DNA of 64,000 nucleotides from NCBI RefSeq assembly GCF_002632485.1, contig NZ_NIBU01000016.1:22016-86015 (forward strand), given 5' to 3'. A program made the translations under genes and the position numbers. The DNA comes from Xenorhabdus innexi (GTDB taxonomy: Bacteria > Pseudomonadota > Gammaproteobacteria > Enterobacterales > Enterobacteriaceae). Positions 1-8,573 of the stretch are shown one piece after another. The notes under the pieces were generated by a model. The model searched no databases and was not told the DNA's origin. It saw only the letters and a program-made list of their open reading frames with translations. How positions within the stretch are numbered: position 1 is the stretch's first letter; every line of letters starts with the position of its first letter.

Positions 1-1245
1 GTCATAAGCCTGCTCGTACACCTCACGGAAGAGCTTTTCAAACCCCTGCTGGCGGCTGGAAGCTAATTCACGGTAGTAGTTGGTGTACATTTCCCACGCC
101 CAGGAGGCATCTTTGTTCCTGACGTCACTGCTGCGGCGGTAATGTGAGAAACGGCGGAGCAATTGCTCAGGAGAAAAGGCTTCCAGCATGGTATCCAGTG
201 CCGCAGAGATCGCTTCCCGATTGGCCTGATAATGCAGTTGCAGGTTATGCAGGCTCTCTGCGACAGCAGCAGGTGCTGACAGGTGAACCGGACTTTTCTG
301 CTCAGAAAACATCACCTGCATCGTGGTGTTGTAATCCATATTCAGGCGCAGCGGGTTATCTTCAATAGGGCGAAGTTGCTTATCGCGCAGCCCGTGCTGT
401 TCACGCTGGAGAGCCAGCAGCCCTTCGATGGCCGCTTTCATGGTTTTACCCATTTCCTGCAAAAAGTCGTTAGCCTGCTGCGTATCATGCAGTGGTAACT
501 GCGTATCCAGCCCGCGCATCAAAGGAGTAATAGCGACATGGTCAACATCCATATCTTCATAATGCCGATCGGACGCGATATCCGGTAAATCAAGGAACTC
601 CTGATCCATAACACTGCCTCGGTTATCAGAAATAGGGTTAGCAAACGGGGGAGATTGATCGTGATCCGGCGGCAGAAGCTGCTCAGTATCATCAGCGTCA
701 ACCTGCTGTTTCAATGTGGTCAGACTTTCACTGTCCAGTACCCTGAGCGGATCATCGCTGAAACGGTGCATCACCGTCGGCGCTACGCTGTCATCTTTGC
801 CGAATGCCGACTTTTGCAGCGAAACGCCTTCCATCATGGCATCCAGCGGATTGCTGTAACTGGAAACCAGCGATTCAGGGGATACCGTTGACGGATCTAC
901 CCGATCTGACTCAGAAAAACTGATGTGGATCTTGATCGACAGCTTGCCGACTTTAATCTGATCGCCCTGCTGTAAACGGATCAGGCTGGATTGCGGTGTT
1001 AATGTGGCATTATTGATCTGCACAGCATCAGCCAGTACTTGCAGGCAGAATGCACCGTCACGCCACTGAATGGAGAATTGTGACGGGTGAATATTGCCCT
1101 GACTGTCCTGAACAGACCACAGGTGGCTTTCACTGCTTCCGACCGTACCGCCCTGTGCCGAAAACTGGCAACTGGCGGAGCGGCCGCTCTCCAGTTGTTC
1201 GCTGTTGATAACCCGCAGTGAAAGGGTTGGTTGATGTTTTTCCAT
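1..1245 (-). CDS. tagH: T6SS FHA-domain protein TagH, 3' end beyond the window
   Basis: The reading frame is open from an ATG at 1245 to the window edge, giving at least 415 residues; the C-terminus lies to the left. Residues about 15-95 fit a forkhead-associated domain (SGRSASCQF, then SESHLW, then a run of short beta-strand-like segments ending near VQINNATL). The rest is acidic linker followed by a helical region (LRRFSHYRRSSD, WEMYTNYYREL) like the conserved C-terminal part of TagH/ImpI/VasC proteins. FHA domains bind phosphothreonine and in several T6SS they take part in post-translational control of assembly. It is the last visible gene of the minus-strand T6SS operon, 5 bases after tssG. 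Family assignment is from domain and context; the regulatory role is inferred from the family. Confidence 0.85.
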   Translation of the reverse strand, partial: MEKHQPTLSLRVINSEQLESGRSASCQFSAQGGTVGSSESHLWSVQDSQGNIHPSQFSIQWRDGAFCLQVLADAVQINNATLTPQSSLIRLQQGDQIKVGKLSIKIHISFSESDRVDPSTVSPESLVSSYSNPLDAMMEGVSLQKSAFGKDDSVAPTVMHRFSDDPLRVLDSESLTTLKQQVDADDTEQLLPPDHDQSPPFANPISDNRGSVMDQEFLDLPDIASDRHYEDMDVDHVAITPLMRGLDTQLPLHDTQQANDFLQEMGKTMKAAIEGLLALQREQHGLRDKQLRPIEDNPLRLNMDYNTTMQVMFSEQKSPVHLSAPAAVAESLHNLQLHYQANREAISAALDTMLEAFSPEQLLRRFSHYRRSSDVRNKDASWAWEMYTNYYRELASSRQQGFEKLFREVYEQAYD

Positions 1246-1250
1246 AGTCG

Positions 1251-2303
1251 TTATTCCATAACTGAAATTGTGACAGAGGGTTTCTTTTCCGGCTCGCCGA
1301 GAAAGCTGGTCCAGCCCAGATGGTTATGCTGTTTTGCCCCCAGAACCATGCCGCCAACCTGATTTTCCGCCAGCCCAAGACGTAACTCCCACGCAAACTG
1401 ACTGCGCATGACGAAGGAAATGAACATCACCAACGGGAGATAGTTTTTTCCGTCCGGCAGAAATGACAGGAACCGATCACGGGGCAGATTGTTGATACTA
1501 AGCAGGAATTTCCCGCTGTAATCCCCGATCCATGAGCCGATGGTGAAGTTTTGTCCTAATACTGACAGCTCGGTATCACCAATTTTTTGCCCTTTATTGG
1601 TTCCCCCCAGACGATTCTGCTGATCAATCGGAATGGTGACTTTCCTGAACTGCCAGCCGTGCAGGGTGACATCCTGTAAGTCAAAACAGTGGGAAACCAG
1701 ACTGCATATCACTTCCGGTGAGCGACCGGGGCTTGCCAGCAACCCGGCATACGCCAGCATTTTGCTGTGATTGATGTTCAGCATCCGGCGGTTAACATCA
1801 CTGCCTAGCCCTACCAGAGAAAACATGCGCTGGGAAAAGCCATCTTCCCCGCCTTTTTTAAAGCAGATGTAATAACGGTACTTCCGCCAAATCTGGTGCA
1901 GGAGAGTGATTAAGCGATGGTTAAACAGGTTGAGAAAATCCGTCAGCCGGTTTTCACCCTGAGCGTCTTCCCATGCCAGTGAATCCAGGTAATAACCCGG
2001 CATCGGGGACTGGCTGCCATGTAGCCCCAAAAAAGAGACTTCCAGCTCAAAATACCCTTGTTTGGACTGCGTCAGTGAAACCACGTCACGGGTAGGGAAT
2101 GCCAGGCTGGCACTGGATTTGAAGCGGACAGATTCACGTTCAGGCCGATCTGTCTCTCCGGTTTTTTCCCACGCTACCGCCAGCTGATTGAGCAGCTCAA
2201 CCAACTGGTAAAAGTTGTATCGTGAGATATCCACTCCCAGCGATTTGGCAGAACTCTGCTCTGTGATTACATCAACGAGTGTTGACCTATCTGTACCGGC
2301 CAT
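1251..2303 (-). CDS. tssG: T6SS baseplate protein TssG (ImpH/VasB)
   Basis: 350 residues, the usual length for TssG. The N-terminus (MAGTDRSTLVDVITEQ), the SLAFPTRDV segment, the Leu-Gly-x-x-Gly-x-x-S-P-x-P stretch (FLGLHGSQSPMP) and the C-terminal LGLAENQVGGMVLGAK are typical of this family. TssG forms the (TssF)2-TssG wedge core of the T6SS baseplate, in the cytoplasm under the membrane complex. The start at 2303 lies inside the end of tssF, so the two genes overlap by 37 bases, which suggests translational coupling of two proteins that assemble together. Next gene downstream is tagH. Confidence 0.95.
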   Translation of the reverse strand: MAGTDRSTLVDVITEQSSAKSLGVDISRYNFYQLVELLNQLAVAWEKTGETDRPERESVRFKSSASLAFPTRDVVSLTQSKQGYFELEVSFLGLHGSQSPMPGYYLDSLAWEDAQGENRLTDFLNLFNHRLITLLHQIWRKYRYYICFKKGGEDGFSQRMFSLVGLGSDVNRRMLNINHSKMLAYAGLLASPGRSPEVICSLVSHCFDLQDVTLHGWQFRKVTIPIDQQNRLGGTNKGQKIGDTELSVLGQNFTIGSWIGDYSGKFLLSINNLPRDRFLSFLPDGKNYLPLVMFISFVMRSQFAWELRLGLAENQVGGMVLGAKQHNHLGWTSFLGEPEKKPSVTISVME

Positions 2304-4102
2304 TCATAACATTCCTGATTATCTAGATTGATTACCTTCAACATATGAAAAGCGTTGACGCTGGCATACAGTGAGAAAAACCGTGACAAAATCGTGCTGA
2401 ACAGATAAAGCTCACCTTCTGAACTGAATGCCTGCTGCCGGATATACAATGTGGAGCGCAAACCCCTTACCGGTTGCCCCCGGAACAGACGATCCGTCGG
2501 CTCTGTCTCGATTTTTTCAATAGCATCAAGCCGTTTCTGTGATGACCGTTTGGACTGCCGATTGTGAATACTCGGGAAATCGTAAGTACGCAGAACCTGT
2601 TTCAGAGCATCCTTATCCAGCAATGACATGTAGTTCAGCGACATATTTGACAGCAGCGACCAGTGCAGGCCTCCGTCCAGCAGCGGATAAAGCGGTACTG
2701 ACGGGCGGGTGATATTGCGGAATGTCGCAAATGACGGACTGCCGATAGAAGGGTAATTAATGTCGCCGACACGTAGCTCCAGCGGCAGTTCACGGTTGGT
2801 GCAGGTCAGGCTGACGGAAACGTTCTCTTTCAGTCTGAGTCTGATCAGGTCTGATTCATCGCCACGGACAAACGAAATGAAATGCTCCAGCCCTCTGCGG
2901 AAAGGTGACTCCTTCACCCGCAGACGGTAATAGCGCATTGAGTGTTCATCTTCGTTATCTATCTGATGGTTGAAACTTTCAAACGGGGTATAAACCCGCT
3001 CGCCGACACGTGCCCGGCTGCGTTCACCGTTCTCTCCCGTCAGCCAGCTTTCCACACCATCGACAGAAAAAATATCGTAGTTATCCGGGAAGCTGTAACT
3101 GGCTTTCAGCGGGTATTCCGTCTGGCTGCCGTTCAGTTCAATCGCTTCGCTGTCCATCGGAAACAGGTTAATCGCCGGTGTACAGTGCAGACGAAAAGTG
3201 TCATGGCGGATCTTCGCTTCCGGTGGCAATGCCTGAGAAAAATGTAAGTTCAGTTTGAAATCTTTGGTCTTGAGATCTTCAGGCAGTTTCGGGAATCCCT
3301 TCACGTCAAAAAACAGGAAACTTTCGGCAAAACAGAAATATTCCTGCAAAATGCGATACCCCATATAGGCATTTTTGGGGTAAGGCAACAGGGCATCGTC
3401 CCGCTCAAACCCGACAGGCACGAAGTCAAAATCCGGCAGAGGGATCACCGTATCGCCAATCACCAATTCCGCTTTTCTGAAGTAGTAGCAGAGCCAGAAA
3501 TAGAGCTGAGACGTGGTATAGTCATCACCGCTCAGGTAGAACCGCAATTTATCCAGTTCCAGTTCATGCAGGTTCAGTTCGGTTTTTGAGGCAAAATTCA
3601 GGCCGATAATTCCCTGTTCATTACTGTTATTAACGGAAATATCCTGAATAGAAAGCGGAAAAAGCCAGACATCACGGCATAAAGTGAACGTGCATCGGCT
3701 GTGATCATCCCTTTTACCCTCCGACTGCTTTTCATTCGAATAGATATCATCATGAGCTGCCAGCGGATTACTCATAATCTGTGTGCCACGCTTAACCTGT
3801 GTCGCTTTGGTCACCACACTCTCATCAGGCGTATATTCGATGATGGTCATACTGGGCGTCGGACGCAGGTAATTAGGCCAGAGCATATTGAGCAGGCCAT
3901 GAGTCAGTTCAGGAAACTGATCATCAATCTTTGCCCGCAGATTGCCTGTCAGAAATGCAAAACCTTCAAGCAAACGCTCAACGTCGGGGTCAGAACCTTG
4001 TTCAGACAGAAAAGCAGCAAGATGAGGGCGCTCAACTGCGGCTTCTTTCCCCAGTTGCCGCAAATAGTTCAGCTCATCTCTGAAATATTTTTCAAATGAC
4101 AT
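2267..4102 (-). CDS. tssF: T6SS baseplate protein TssF (ImpG/VasA)
   Basis: 611 residues. The start (MSFEKYFRDELNYLRQLG) and the following FLSEQGSDPDVERLLEGFAF are highly characteristic of TssF, which usually begins with a short helix and the 'D-P-D-V-E-R-L-L-E-G' stretch. TssF is the main component of the baseplate wedge and works with TssG, TssE and TssK to start sheath polymerisation. The ATG directly follows the tssE stop codon (TAA-ATG), and the 3' end overlaps tssG by 37 bases, so this is a tightly coupled operon. No frameshift or truncation is seen. Confidence 0.96.
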   Translation of the reverse strand: MSFEKYFRDELNYLRQLGKEAAVERPHLAAFLSEQGSDPDVERLLEGFAFLTGNLRAKIDDQFPELTHGLLNMLWPNYLRPTPSMTIIEYTPDESVVTKATQVKRGTQIMSNPLAAHDDIYSNEKQSEGKRDDHSRCTFTLCRDVWLFPLSIQDISVNNSNEQGIIGLNFASKTELNLHELELDKLRFYLSGDDYTTSQLYFWLCYYFRKAELVIGDTVIPLPDFDFVPVGFERDDALLPYPKNAYMGYRILQEYFCFAESFLFFDVKGFPKLPEDLKTKDFKLNLHFSQALPPEAKIRHDTFRLHCTPAINLFPMDSEAIELNGSQTEYPLKASYSFPDNYDIFSVDGVESWLTGENGERSRARVGERVYTPFESFNHQIDNEDEHSMRYYRLRVKESPFRRGLEHFISFVRGDESDLIRLRLKENVSVSLTCTNRELPLELRVGDINYPSIGSPSFATFRNITRPSVPLYPLLDGGLHWSLLSNMSLNYMSLLDKDALKQVLRTYDFPSIHNRQSKRSSQKRLDAIEKIETEPTDRLFRGQPVRGLRSTLYIRQQAFSSEGELYLFSTILSRFFSLYASVNAFHMLKVINLDNQECYEWPVQIGQHSLM

Positions 4103-4543
4103 TTATTGAGTTCGCTCCAGGCAGTAGCGTCGGTTGTTGTCCAACTGGATGCTGAATTCCACAACATCGTTGATATCATCCAGGGAAACTTCCGCACTGA
4201 TATGAAAGCTCAATAACAACGGATCTGACTCATCATTGATGGCACTGACTGAAACCGCTGATATTCTGGGCTCATAATTTCTGATGCACTCTTCTATCGC
4301 CCATTCGATACTTTGCTTGAAATCCACTGAGGTTGCGGTTGCATCATTAAGGTCAATGACACCCAGTTCAATGGCACTCTGGCAGGCACCAGGGCGCGAA
4401 TTAAGCACTTCATTCAAATGTTTCTTTATAGAATCAAGTAGTGCACGCATCCTTGACTGACGGGAAGAGCCGGAGCCCTTCCCTTGAATGCGCTCGAACA
4501 GACTGGCAGAGCTGCCTCTGTTCCAACTGTACAGCGCAGCCAT
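4103..4543 (-). CDS. tssE: T6SS baseplate protein TssE (gp25-like)
   Basis: 146 residues. It has the N-terminal SLFERIQG motif, a middle segment (IKKHLNEVLNSRPG) and the ESIxxxIxxYEPRI-type helix seen here as IEWAIEECIRNYEPRI, all typical of TssE, the T6SS homologue of phage T4 baseplate protein gp25. TssE joins the baseplate to the first ring of sheath. It lies 2 bases after tssC and is directly followed by tssF. The glutamate-proline-arginine core (YEPRI), matching the gp25 EPR motif, is present, so the protein should be functional. Confidence 0.94.
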   Translation of the reverse strand: MAALYSWNRGSSASLFERIQGKGSGSSRQSRMRALLDSIKKHLNEVLNSRPGACQSAIELGVIDLNDATATSVDFKQSIEWAIEECIRNYEPRISAVSVSAINDESDPLLLSFHISAEVSLDDINDVVEFSIQLDNNRRYCLERTQ

Positions 4544-4545
4544 GA

Positions 4546-6024
4546 TTATTCCTTATCCAAACGTCCGACCAGCGACAGTTCGAAACTTGCACCCATGTAT
4601 TTGAAATGTGGGCGAACCTGCATCGCAACCTGATACCAGCCCGGATCACCTTCAACATCCAGCACCTTGATTTCAGCAGCGCGCAGTGGGCGACGGCTAC
4701 GAACGTCAGTTGGCGGGTTTTCCTGATCAGCAATGTACTGTTTCAGCCACATGTTCAGTTCACGCTCCAGATCCTGACGCTCTTTCCAGGAACCGATCTG
4801 CTCGCGCTGCAACACTTTGATGTAGTGAGCCAGACGGTTGATGATGAACATGTATGGCAGCTGTGTACCCAGCTTGTAGTTAGTTGCCGCGATGTTTCCT
4901 TCACGGGTGTTCGGGAACACTTTTGGTTTCTGCACGGAGTTTGCAGAGAAGAATGCTGCGTTATCGCTGCCCTTACGCATGGTCAGAGTGATAAAGCCTT
5001 CTTCAGCCAGTTCGAATTCACGACGGTCAGTGATCAGAACTTCCGTTGGGATCTTCGCCTGTACCTGACCCATCGCTTCATACAGATGAACCGGCAGATC
5101 ACTCACCGCACCACCACTCTGTGGGCCGATGATGTTCGGGCACCAGCGATATTTAGCAAAGCTGTCTGTCAGGCAGCTTGCCAGCAGATAAGCGGTGTTA
5201 CCCCACAGATAGTGCTCGTGATCACGGCTGACATTTTCCTGATAGTTGAAGTTTTTGATTGGGTTTTCAACGGAGGAATATGGCAGACGCAGCAGGAAAC
5301 GTGGTGCAGTCAGACCCAGATAACGGGAGTCTTCAGATTCACGCAGTGCACGCCATTTGGTGTGTGAAGGGCCTTCGAAGACCGATTTCAGATCTTTAAT
5401 CGCTGGCAGGTCAGTAAATTTGTTAACACCAAAGAATTCAGGTGAAACAGAAGAAAGGAATGGTGCATGAGCCATTGCACCCACTGAGCTGACATACTGC
5501 ATCAGTTTGATATCAGGTGTGGTGTTTTCGAAAGCATAGTTACCGATAACGGTTGCTACAGGCTCACCACCGAACTGGCCGTAACCCGCAGAGTAAACAT
5601 GCTTGTAGAAACCGGACTGAATAATCTCTGGAGAGAACTCAAAGTCTTCCAGCAATTCATCTTTAGTCGCGTGAATAATGTTGATTTTGATGTTTTCACG
5701 GAAATCAGTGCGATCGACCAGCATTTTCAGTGAACGCCAGGAAGATTCCAGCTCCTGAAATTGCTTAGCGTGCATGATTTCATCCATCTGCTCACTCAGC
5801 TTTTTATCAAGCTCGACAATCATTTTGTCAACGAGGAGCTTATTGATAGGTTCTTCGTTAGAGCCAGTGTCCAGAATGCTACCGATAAAAGCGGCAACAC
5901 CCTGTTTTGCAATGTAGTAGCCGTCATTTTCAGGAGTCATTCTCGCTTGAGACATAATTTCATCAAGCAGAGAAGTGGTTGCGCCAGAAGCAAGTGCTGT
6001 GCTGTTTTCTTCGTGCTGAGCCAT
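4546..6024 (-). CDS. tssC: T6SS contractile sheath large subunit TssC (VipB)
   Basis: 492 residues, the normal size for TssC. Visible family segments include LDEIMSQARM near the N-terminus, FQELESSWRSLKMLVDRTDF, the FGGEPVATVIGNYAF region, LLASCLTDSFAKYRWCPNIIGPQSGGAV and the C-terminal EVEGDPGWYQVAMQVRPHFKYMG-like end, seen here as GDPGWYQVAMQVRPHFKYM. TssC pairs with TssB to build the contractile tail sheath whose contraction pushes the Hcp tube out of the cell. It follows tssB after 19 bases and precedes tssE by 2, consistent with equimolar expression of the sheath pair from the first two genes of the operon. Confidence 0.97.
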   Translation of the reverse strand: MAQHEENSTALASGATTSLLDEIMSQARMTPENDGYYIAKQGVAAFIGSILDTGSNEEPINKLLVDKMIVELDKKLSEQMDEIMHAKQFQELESSWRSLKMLVDRTDFRENIKINIIHATKDELLEDFEFSPEIIQSGFYKHVYSAGYGQFGGEPVATVIGNYAFENTTPDIKLMQYVSSVGAMAHAPFLSSVSPEFFGVNKFTDLPAIKDLKSVFEGPSHTKWRALRESEDSRYLGLTAPRFLLRLPYSSVENPIKNFNYQENVSRDHEHYLWGNTAYLLASCLTDSFAKYRWCPNIIGPQSGGAVSDLPVHLYEAMGQVQAKIPTEVLITDRREFELAEEGFITLTMRKGSDNAAFFSANSVQKPKVFPNTREGNIAATNYKLGTQLPYMFIINRLAHYIKVLQREQIGSWKERQDLERELNMWLKQYIADQENPPTDVRSRRPLRAAEIKVLDVEGDPGWYQVAMQVRPHFKYMGASFELSLVGRLDKE

Positions 6025-6043
6025 TTAAAATTCCTTTAACGAG

Positions 6044-6541
6044 TTATTTTTTATTGATGATTTCAAGTTCTTTCAGGAGTTGTTCACGAACGGATTCATC
6101 ATCCAGCAGTGACTGCAGGCGAGCGCGAAATGCGGGGATATTTCCCAGAGGGCCTTTTAATGCAACTAATGCTTCACGCAGTTCCAGAAGTTTATTCAGC
6201 TCTGGTACTTTCTTGGCGATATTATCCGGTGAGAAATCACTTAGTGATTTAATATCCAGACTAACTGGTAAATCGTCTTCACTATTTTCATCGAGGCGAT
6301 TAGGGACGTTAAAAGTCAGGTTGATGTTCGCCTCATTCATTACTGCATTGAAGTTATTTTTATTAACAGAAACTGTTTGTCTTTCTTCAATTGGCGTATC
6401 TTCTTTCTTTCCTTTCAGGTCACCGACAACCAGAAGATTCAGCGGCAATTCAACTTCTGCGGTCTGATCACCTGTATTAGGAACATATTTAATATTAATT
6501 CTTTCTTTAGGAGCTACGCTACCAGGACTATTTTTACTCAT
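6044..6541 (-). CDS. tssB: T6SS contractile sheath small subunit TssB (VipA)
   Basis: 165 residues. The segment ELPLNLLVVGDLKGKKEDTP is the family signature, followed by FNAVMNEANINLTFNVPN and a C-terminal helical part (LLELREALVALKGPLGNIPAF). TssB forms the sheath heterodimer with TssC and its C-terminal helix is the docking surface for ClpV in canonical systems. It is the first gene of the minus-strand T6SS operon; the promoter must lie in the 922-base AT-rich gap between this gene and the divergent hcp. Confidence 0.96.
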   Translation of the reverse strand: MSKNSPGSVAPKERINIKYVPNTGDQTAEVELPLNLLVVGDLKGKKEDTPIEERQTVSVNKNNFNAVMNEANINLTFNVPNRLDENSEDDLPVSLDIKSLSDFSPDNIAKKVPELNKLLELREALVALKGPLGNIPAFRARLQSLLDDESVREQLLKELEIINKK

Positions 6542-7463
6542 ATTTCAACCCTTTGGCTAATACAACCATGAACTGTCTAACAACCCATTATTGGTAAGAT
6601 AATAATTACAATGTTTATCCATATAACAAATACAGCAGGGCTTCCTAAAAAAATAGGCGTAGGAAAACAACTGTATTTACAGACATAAGCAGACTTTTAT
6701 ATATCACCATATAGATAAATATACAGAAATATTCCATCCAGTCGTGGAAATAACATCGATATAAAAAATCGTCAATAGCGAGTTTGACACTTTATTTTTT
6801 TGATGTAAAGCCAAAACACTAATTGATAATACCCTCTATTCTGGCTTTTAATACTTTTATTGTAGTTCTTGGAAATTTATAATTATTTTCCTCTTACTAA
6901 ATAGATAAAAGTTTGGTTTTACTCTTTATAGGTGTATATAGGCCGATTACCTATCAATTGTGTAAAAAGGAATATTTTTCATATGTTATGAATAAAATAT
7001 AATCTCAAAAATTAGTGACATAAGATTATCATAAAGTCTGTTTTTTATTTCATTCCGATTAATTATCCCGCATAAAACTCTTTTTTGGATTCATTTTTTT
7101 GACATTCGTCACACTTTATTAATGATCATGAAAAATAAATAAATGAAAAATAAAAAATAGATAATTATCATAAAGTTAAATACATTAAATTTACGGTGAT
7201 TAAATTTAATACAGCCAAAAGAGCTTACTGTTTATAAAAAATCAGCCATATCTTTTATAACAGCAATGATTATAAAATTTTTATTTGTCATTGAATTTAA
7301 GCTTGTCTTGCAATTTACAAATAGCTTTGCATCAGAGAATTTCAGCTTTATTATTCGCTCCGAGTGTTCGGCATCGCTAATTTTATTTCATTTAGTGAGT
7401 GGAATAATCACGCAAGGAATGAGCACTTACACTTATATTGGTAAATTTTTATAGGATATTCAT
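6542..7463. promoter_or_regulatory. Long AT-rich divergent regulatory region between tssB and hcp
   Basis: 922 bases without a credible gene separate the divergent tssB operon and hcp. A 62-codon frame at 7266-7454 has no recognisable motif and I treat it as chance. The DNA is strongly AT-rich with many A- and T-tracts, the kind of sequence bound by H-NS-type silencers. I looked for a -24/-12 sigma-54 promoter (GG-N10-GC) and did not find a convincing one. Promoters for both transcription units should lie here but I cannot place them by eye. Confidence 0.5.
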
Positions 7464-7982
7464 ATGCCAACTCCATGTTATATTTCCATCAACGGAAAAA
7501 CTCAAGGTCATATCACTGCAGGCGCATTTACCGCTGAGTCAGTAGGTAATATCTTTGTTCAGGGCCACGAAGACGAAATGCTGGTTCAGGAATTTGACCA
7601 CATCGTTACTGTTCCGACTGACCCACAGTCAGGCCAGCCTTCTGGTCAGCGTGCACATAAGCCATTCCGCTTTACTGTTGCACTGAATAAAGCCGTTCCT
7701 CTGATGTACAACGCACTGGCTTCCGGTGAAATGTTACCTACAGTAGAACTGAAGTGGTACCGTACCTCTATCGAAGGTAAACAAGAGCACTTCTTCTCTA
7801 CTAAACTGGTAGACGCAACTATCGTTGACATCGACTGCAAAATGCCACACTGCCAGGACCCAGCAAAAGCTGAGTTCACTCAGTTGGTTCGTGTTTCTCT
7901 GGCTTATCGTAAGATTGAGTGGGAACACACTACCGCAGGTACTTCTGGTGCTGACGACTGGCGTGCGCCAATTGTTGCTTAA
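7464..7982 (+). CDS. hcp: T6SS tube protein Hcp (TssD)
   Basis: 172 residues of the Hcp1 family. The start MPTPCYISINGKTQGHITAG, the FVQGHEDEMLVQEFDH segment and the C-terminal IEWEHTTAGTSGADDW are standard Hcp sequence. Hcp hexamers stack into the inner T6SS tube and also act as chaperone and carrier for small effectors. The gene is monocistronic, divergent from the tssB operon, with an AGGA ribosome site 7 bases before the ATG and a hairpin shortly after the stop. Codon use is noticeably optimised compared with the flanking DNA (GGT, CGT, CTG choices), fitting a highly expressed secreted protein. It differs clearly from the broken Hcp at 57,007. Confidence 0.97.
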   Translation: MPTPCYISINGKTQGHITAGAFTAESVGNIFVQGHEDEMLVQEFDHIVTVPTDPQSGQPSGQRAHKPFRFTVALNKAVPLMYNALASGEMLPTVELKWYRTSIEGKQEHFFSTKLVDATIVDIDCKMPHCQDPAKAEFTQLVRVSLAYRKIEWEHTTAGTSGADDWRAPIVA

Positions 7983-8029
7983 TATCTTATTTATCAGATT
8001 TTAGATAATAAGTTTTAAGTAATAAATAC

Positions 8030-8058
8030 TCAGCCAATGGATAATATCCATTGGCTGA
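8030..8058 (+). terminator. Probable terminator of hcp
   Basis: An 11-bp perfect stem (TCAGCCAATGG at 8030-8040 with CCATTGGCTGA at 8048-8058) encloses a 7-base loop, 48 bases after the hcp stop. The following bases are AT-rich but not a pure T run, so termination strength is uncertain. Confidence 0.6.
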
Positions 8059-8573
8059 ATTATATTCTAAAAATGAACTCCTTTCTGTTAATTTACTTTA
8101 AATCCCCTTTTTCTCATTTATATTTTATTTTTTGTTTTTTTCTGCAAGAAAGATTTTTAAATAGTGATTATTTTTATAATAAATAAAAATATATAAATTA
8201 ATAATTACATGATTTATTAATAACCAATGTCACCTTCTCACCACTCTATCTTTATAAAAATCAGTTCACCTCTCCCTCATTAATTATTTGAAATTTTAGT
8301 TAATTCCCACCCCCAATTTGAGTTAATACAAAAACACCCGACAAAACATAACCAAAATGGGTTATGGTAAATAATTAAGTTAAATATATAACTATAAATA
8401 ATCAAATAGAACAAACGGCCATCAGTAATCAGAGCAAAATAAAATAATTTATATGCTTTAATGGCTAATTAATAAACCAGAATAACTATATATACCTAAT
8501 GGTTTTTCAGTAACAACTTGGAAAACGAAAGGTATGAGCAATCCAACTCAACTATGGCCACTTGGGTATTACG
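8059..8573. promoter_or_regulatory. AT-rich upstream region of the haemolysin pair
   Basis: About 515 bases of AT-rich non-coding DNA precede tpsB. The only clear structure I see is a dyad at 8347-8366 (CATAACC, 6 bases, GGTTATG), which could be an operator or a small hairpin. A short frame of about 38 codons starts at an ATG at 8534 after AAAGG and runs into tpsB in another frame; it has no recognisable product. No promoter could be placed confidently. Confidence 0.4.

Noticed and set aside
2942..4099. Plus-strand frames opposite tssF
   Set aside because: They lie entirely over a strong TssF frame, have no ribosome sites and no family features.
4606..5367. 253-codon plus-strand frame opposite tssC
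   Set aside because: Long but fully antisense to a conserved sheath gene, with unlikely composition; a codon-bias shadow.
7266..7454. 62-codon frame before hcp
   Set aside because: AT-rich chance frame with no motif or good ribosome site.
6542..7463. Sigma-54 promoter for the T6SS
   Set aside because: No GG-N10-GC core of good quality was found.
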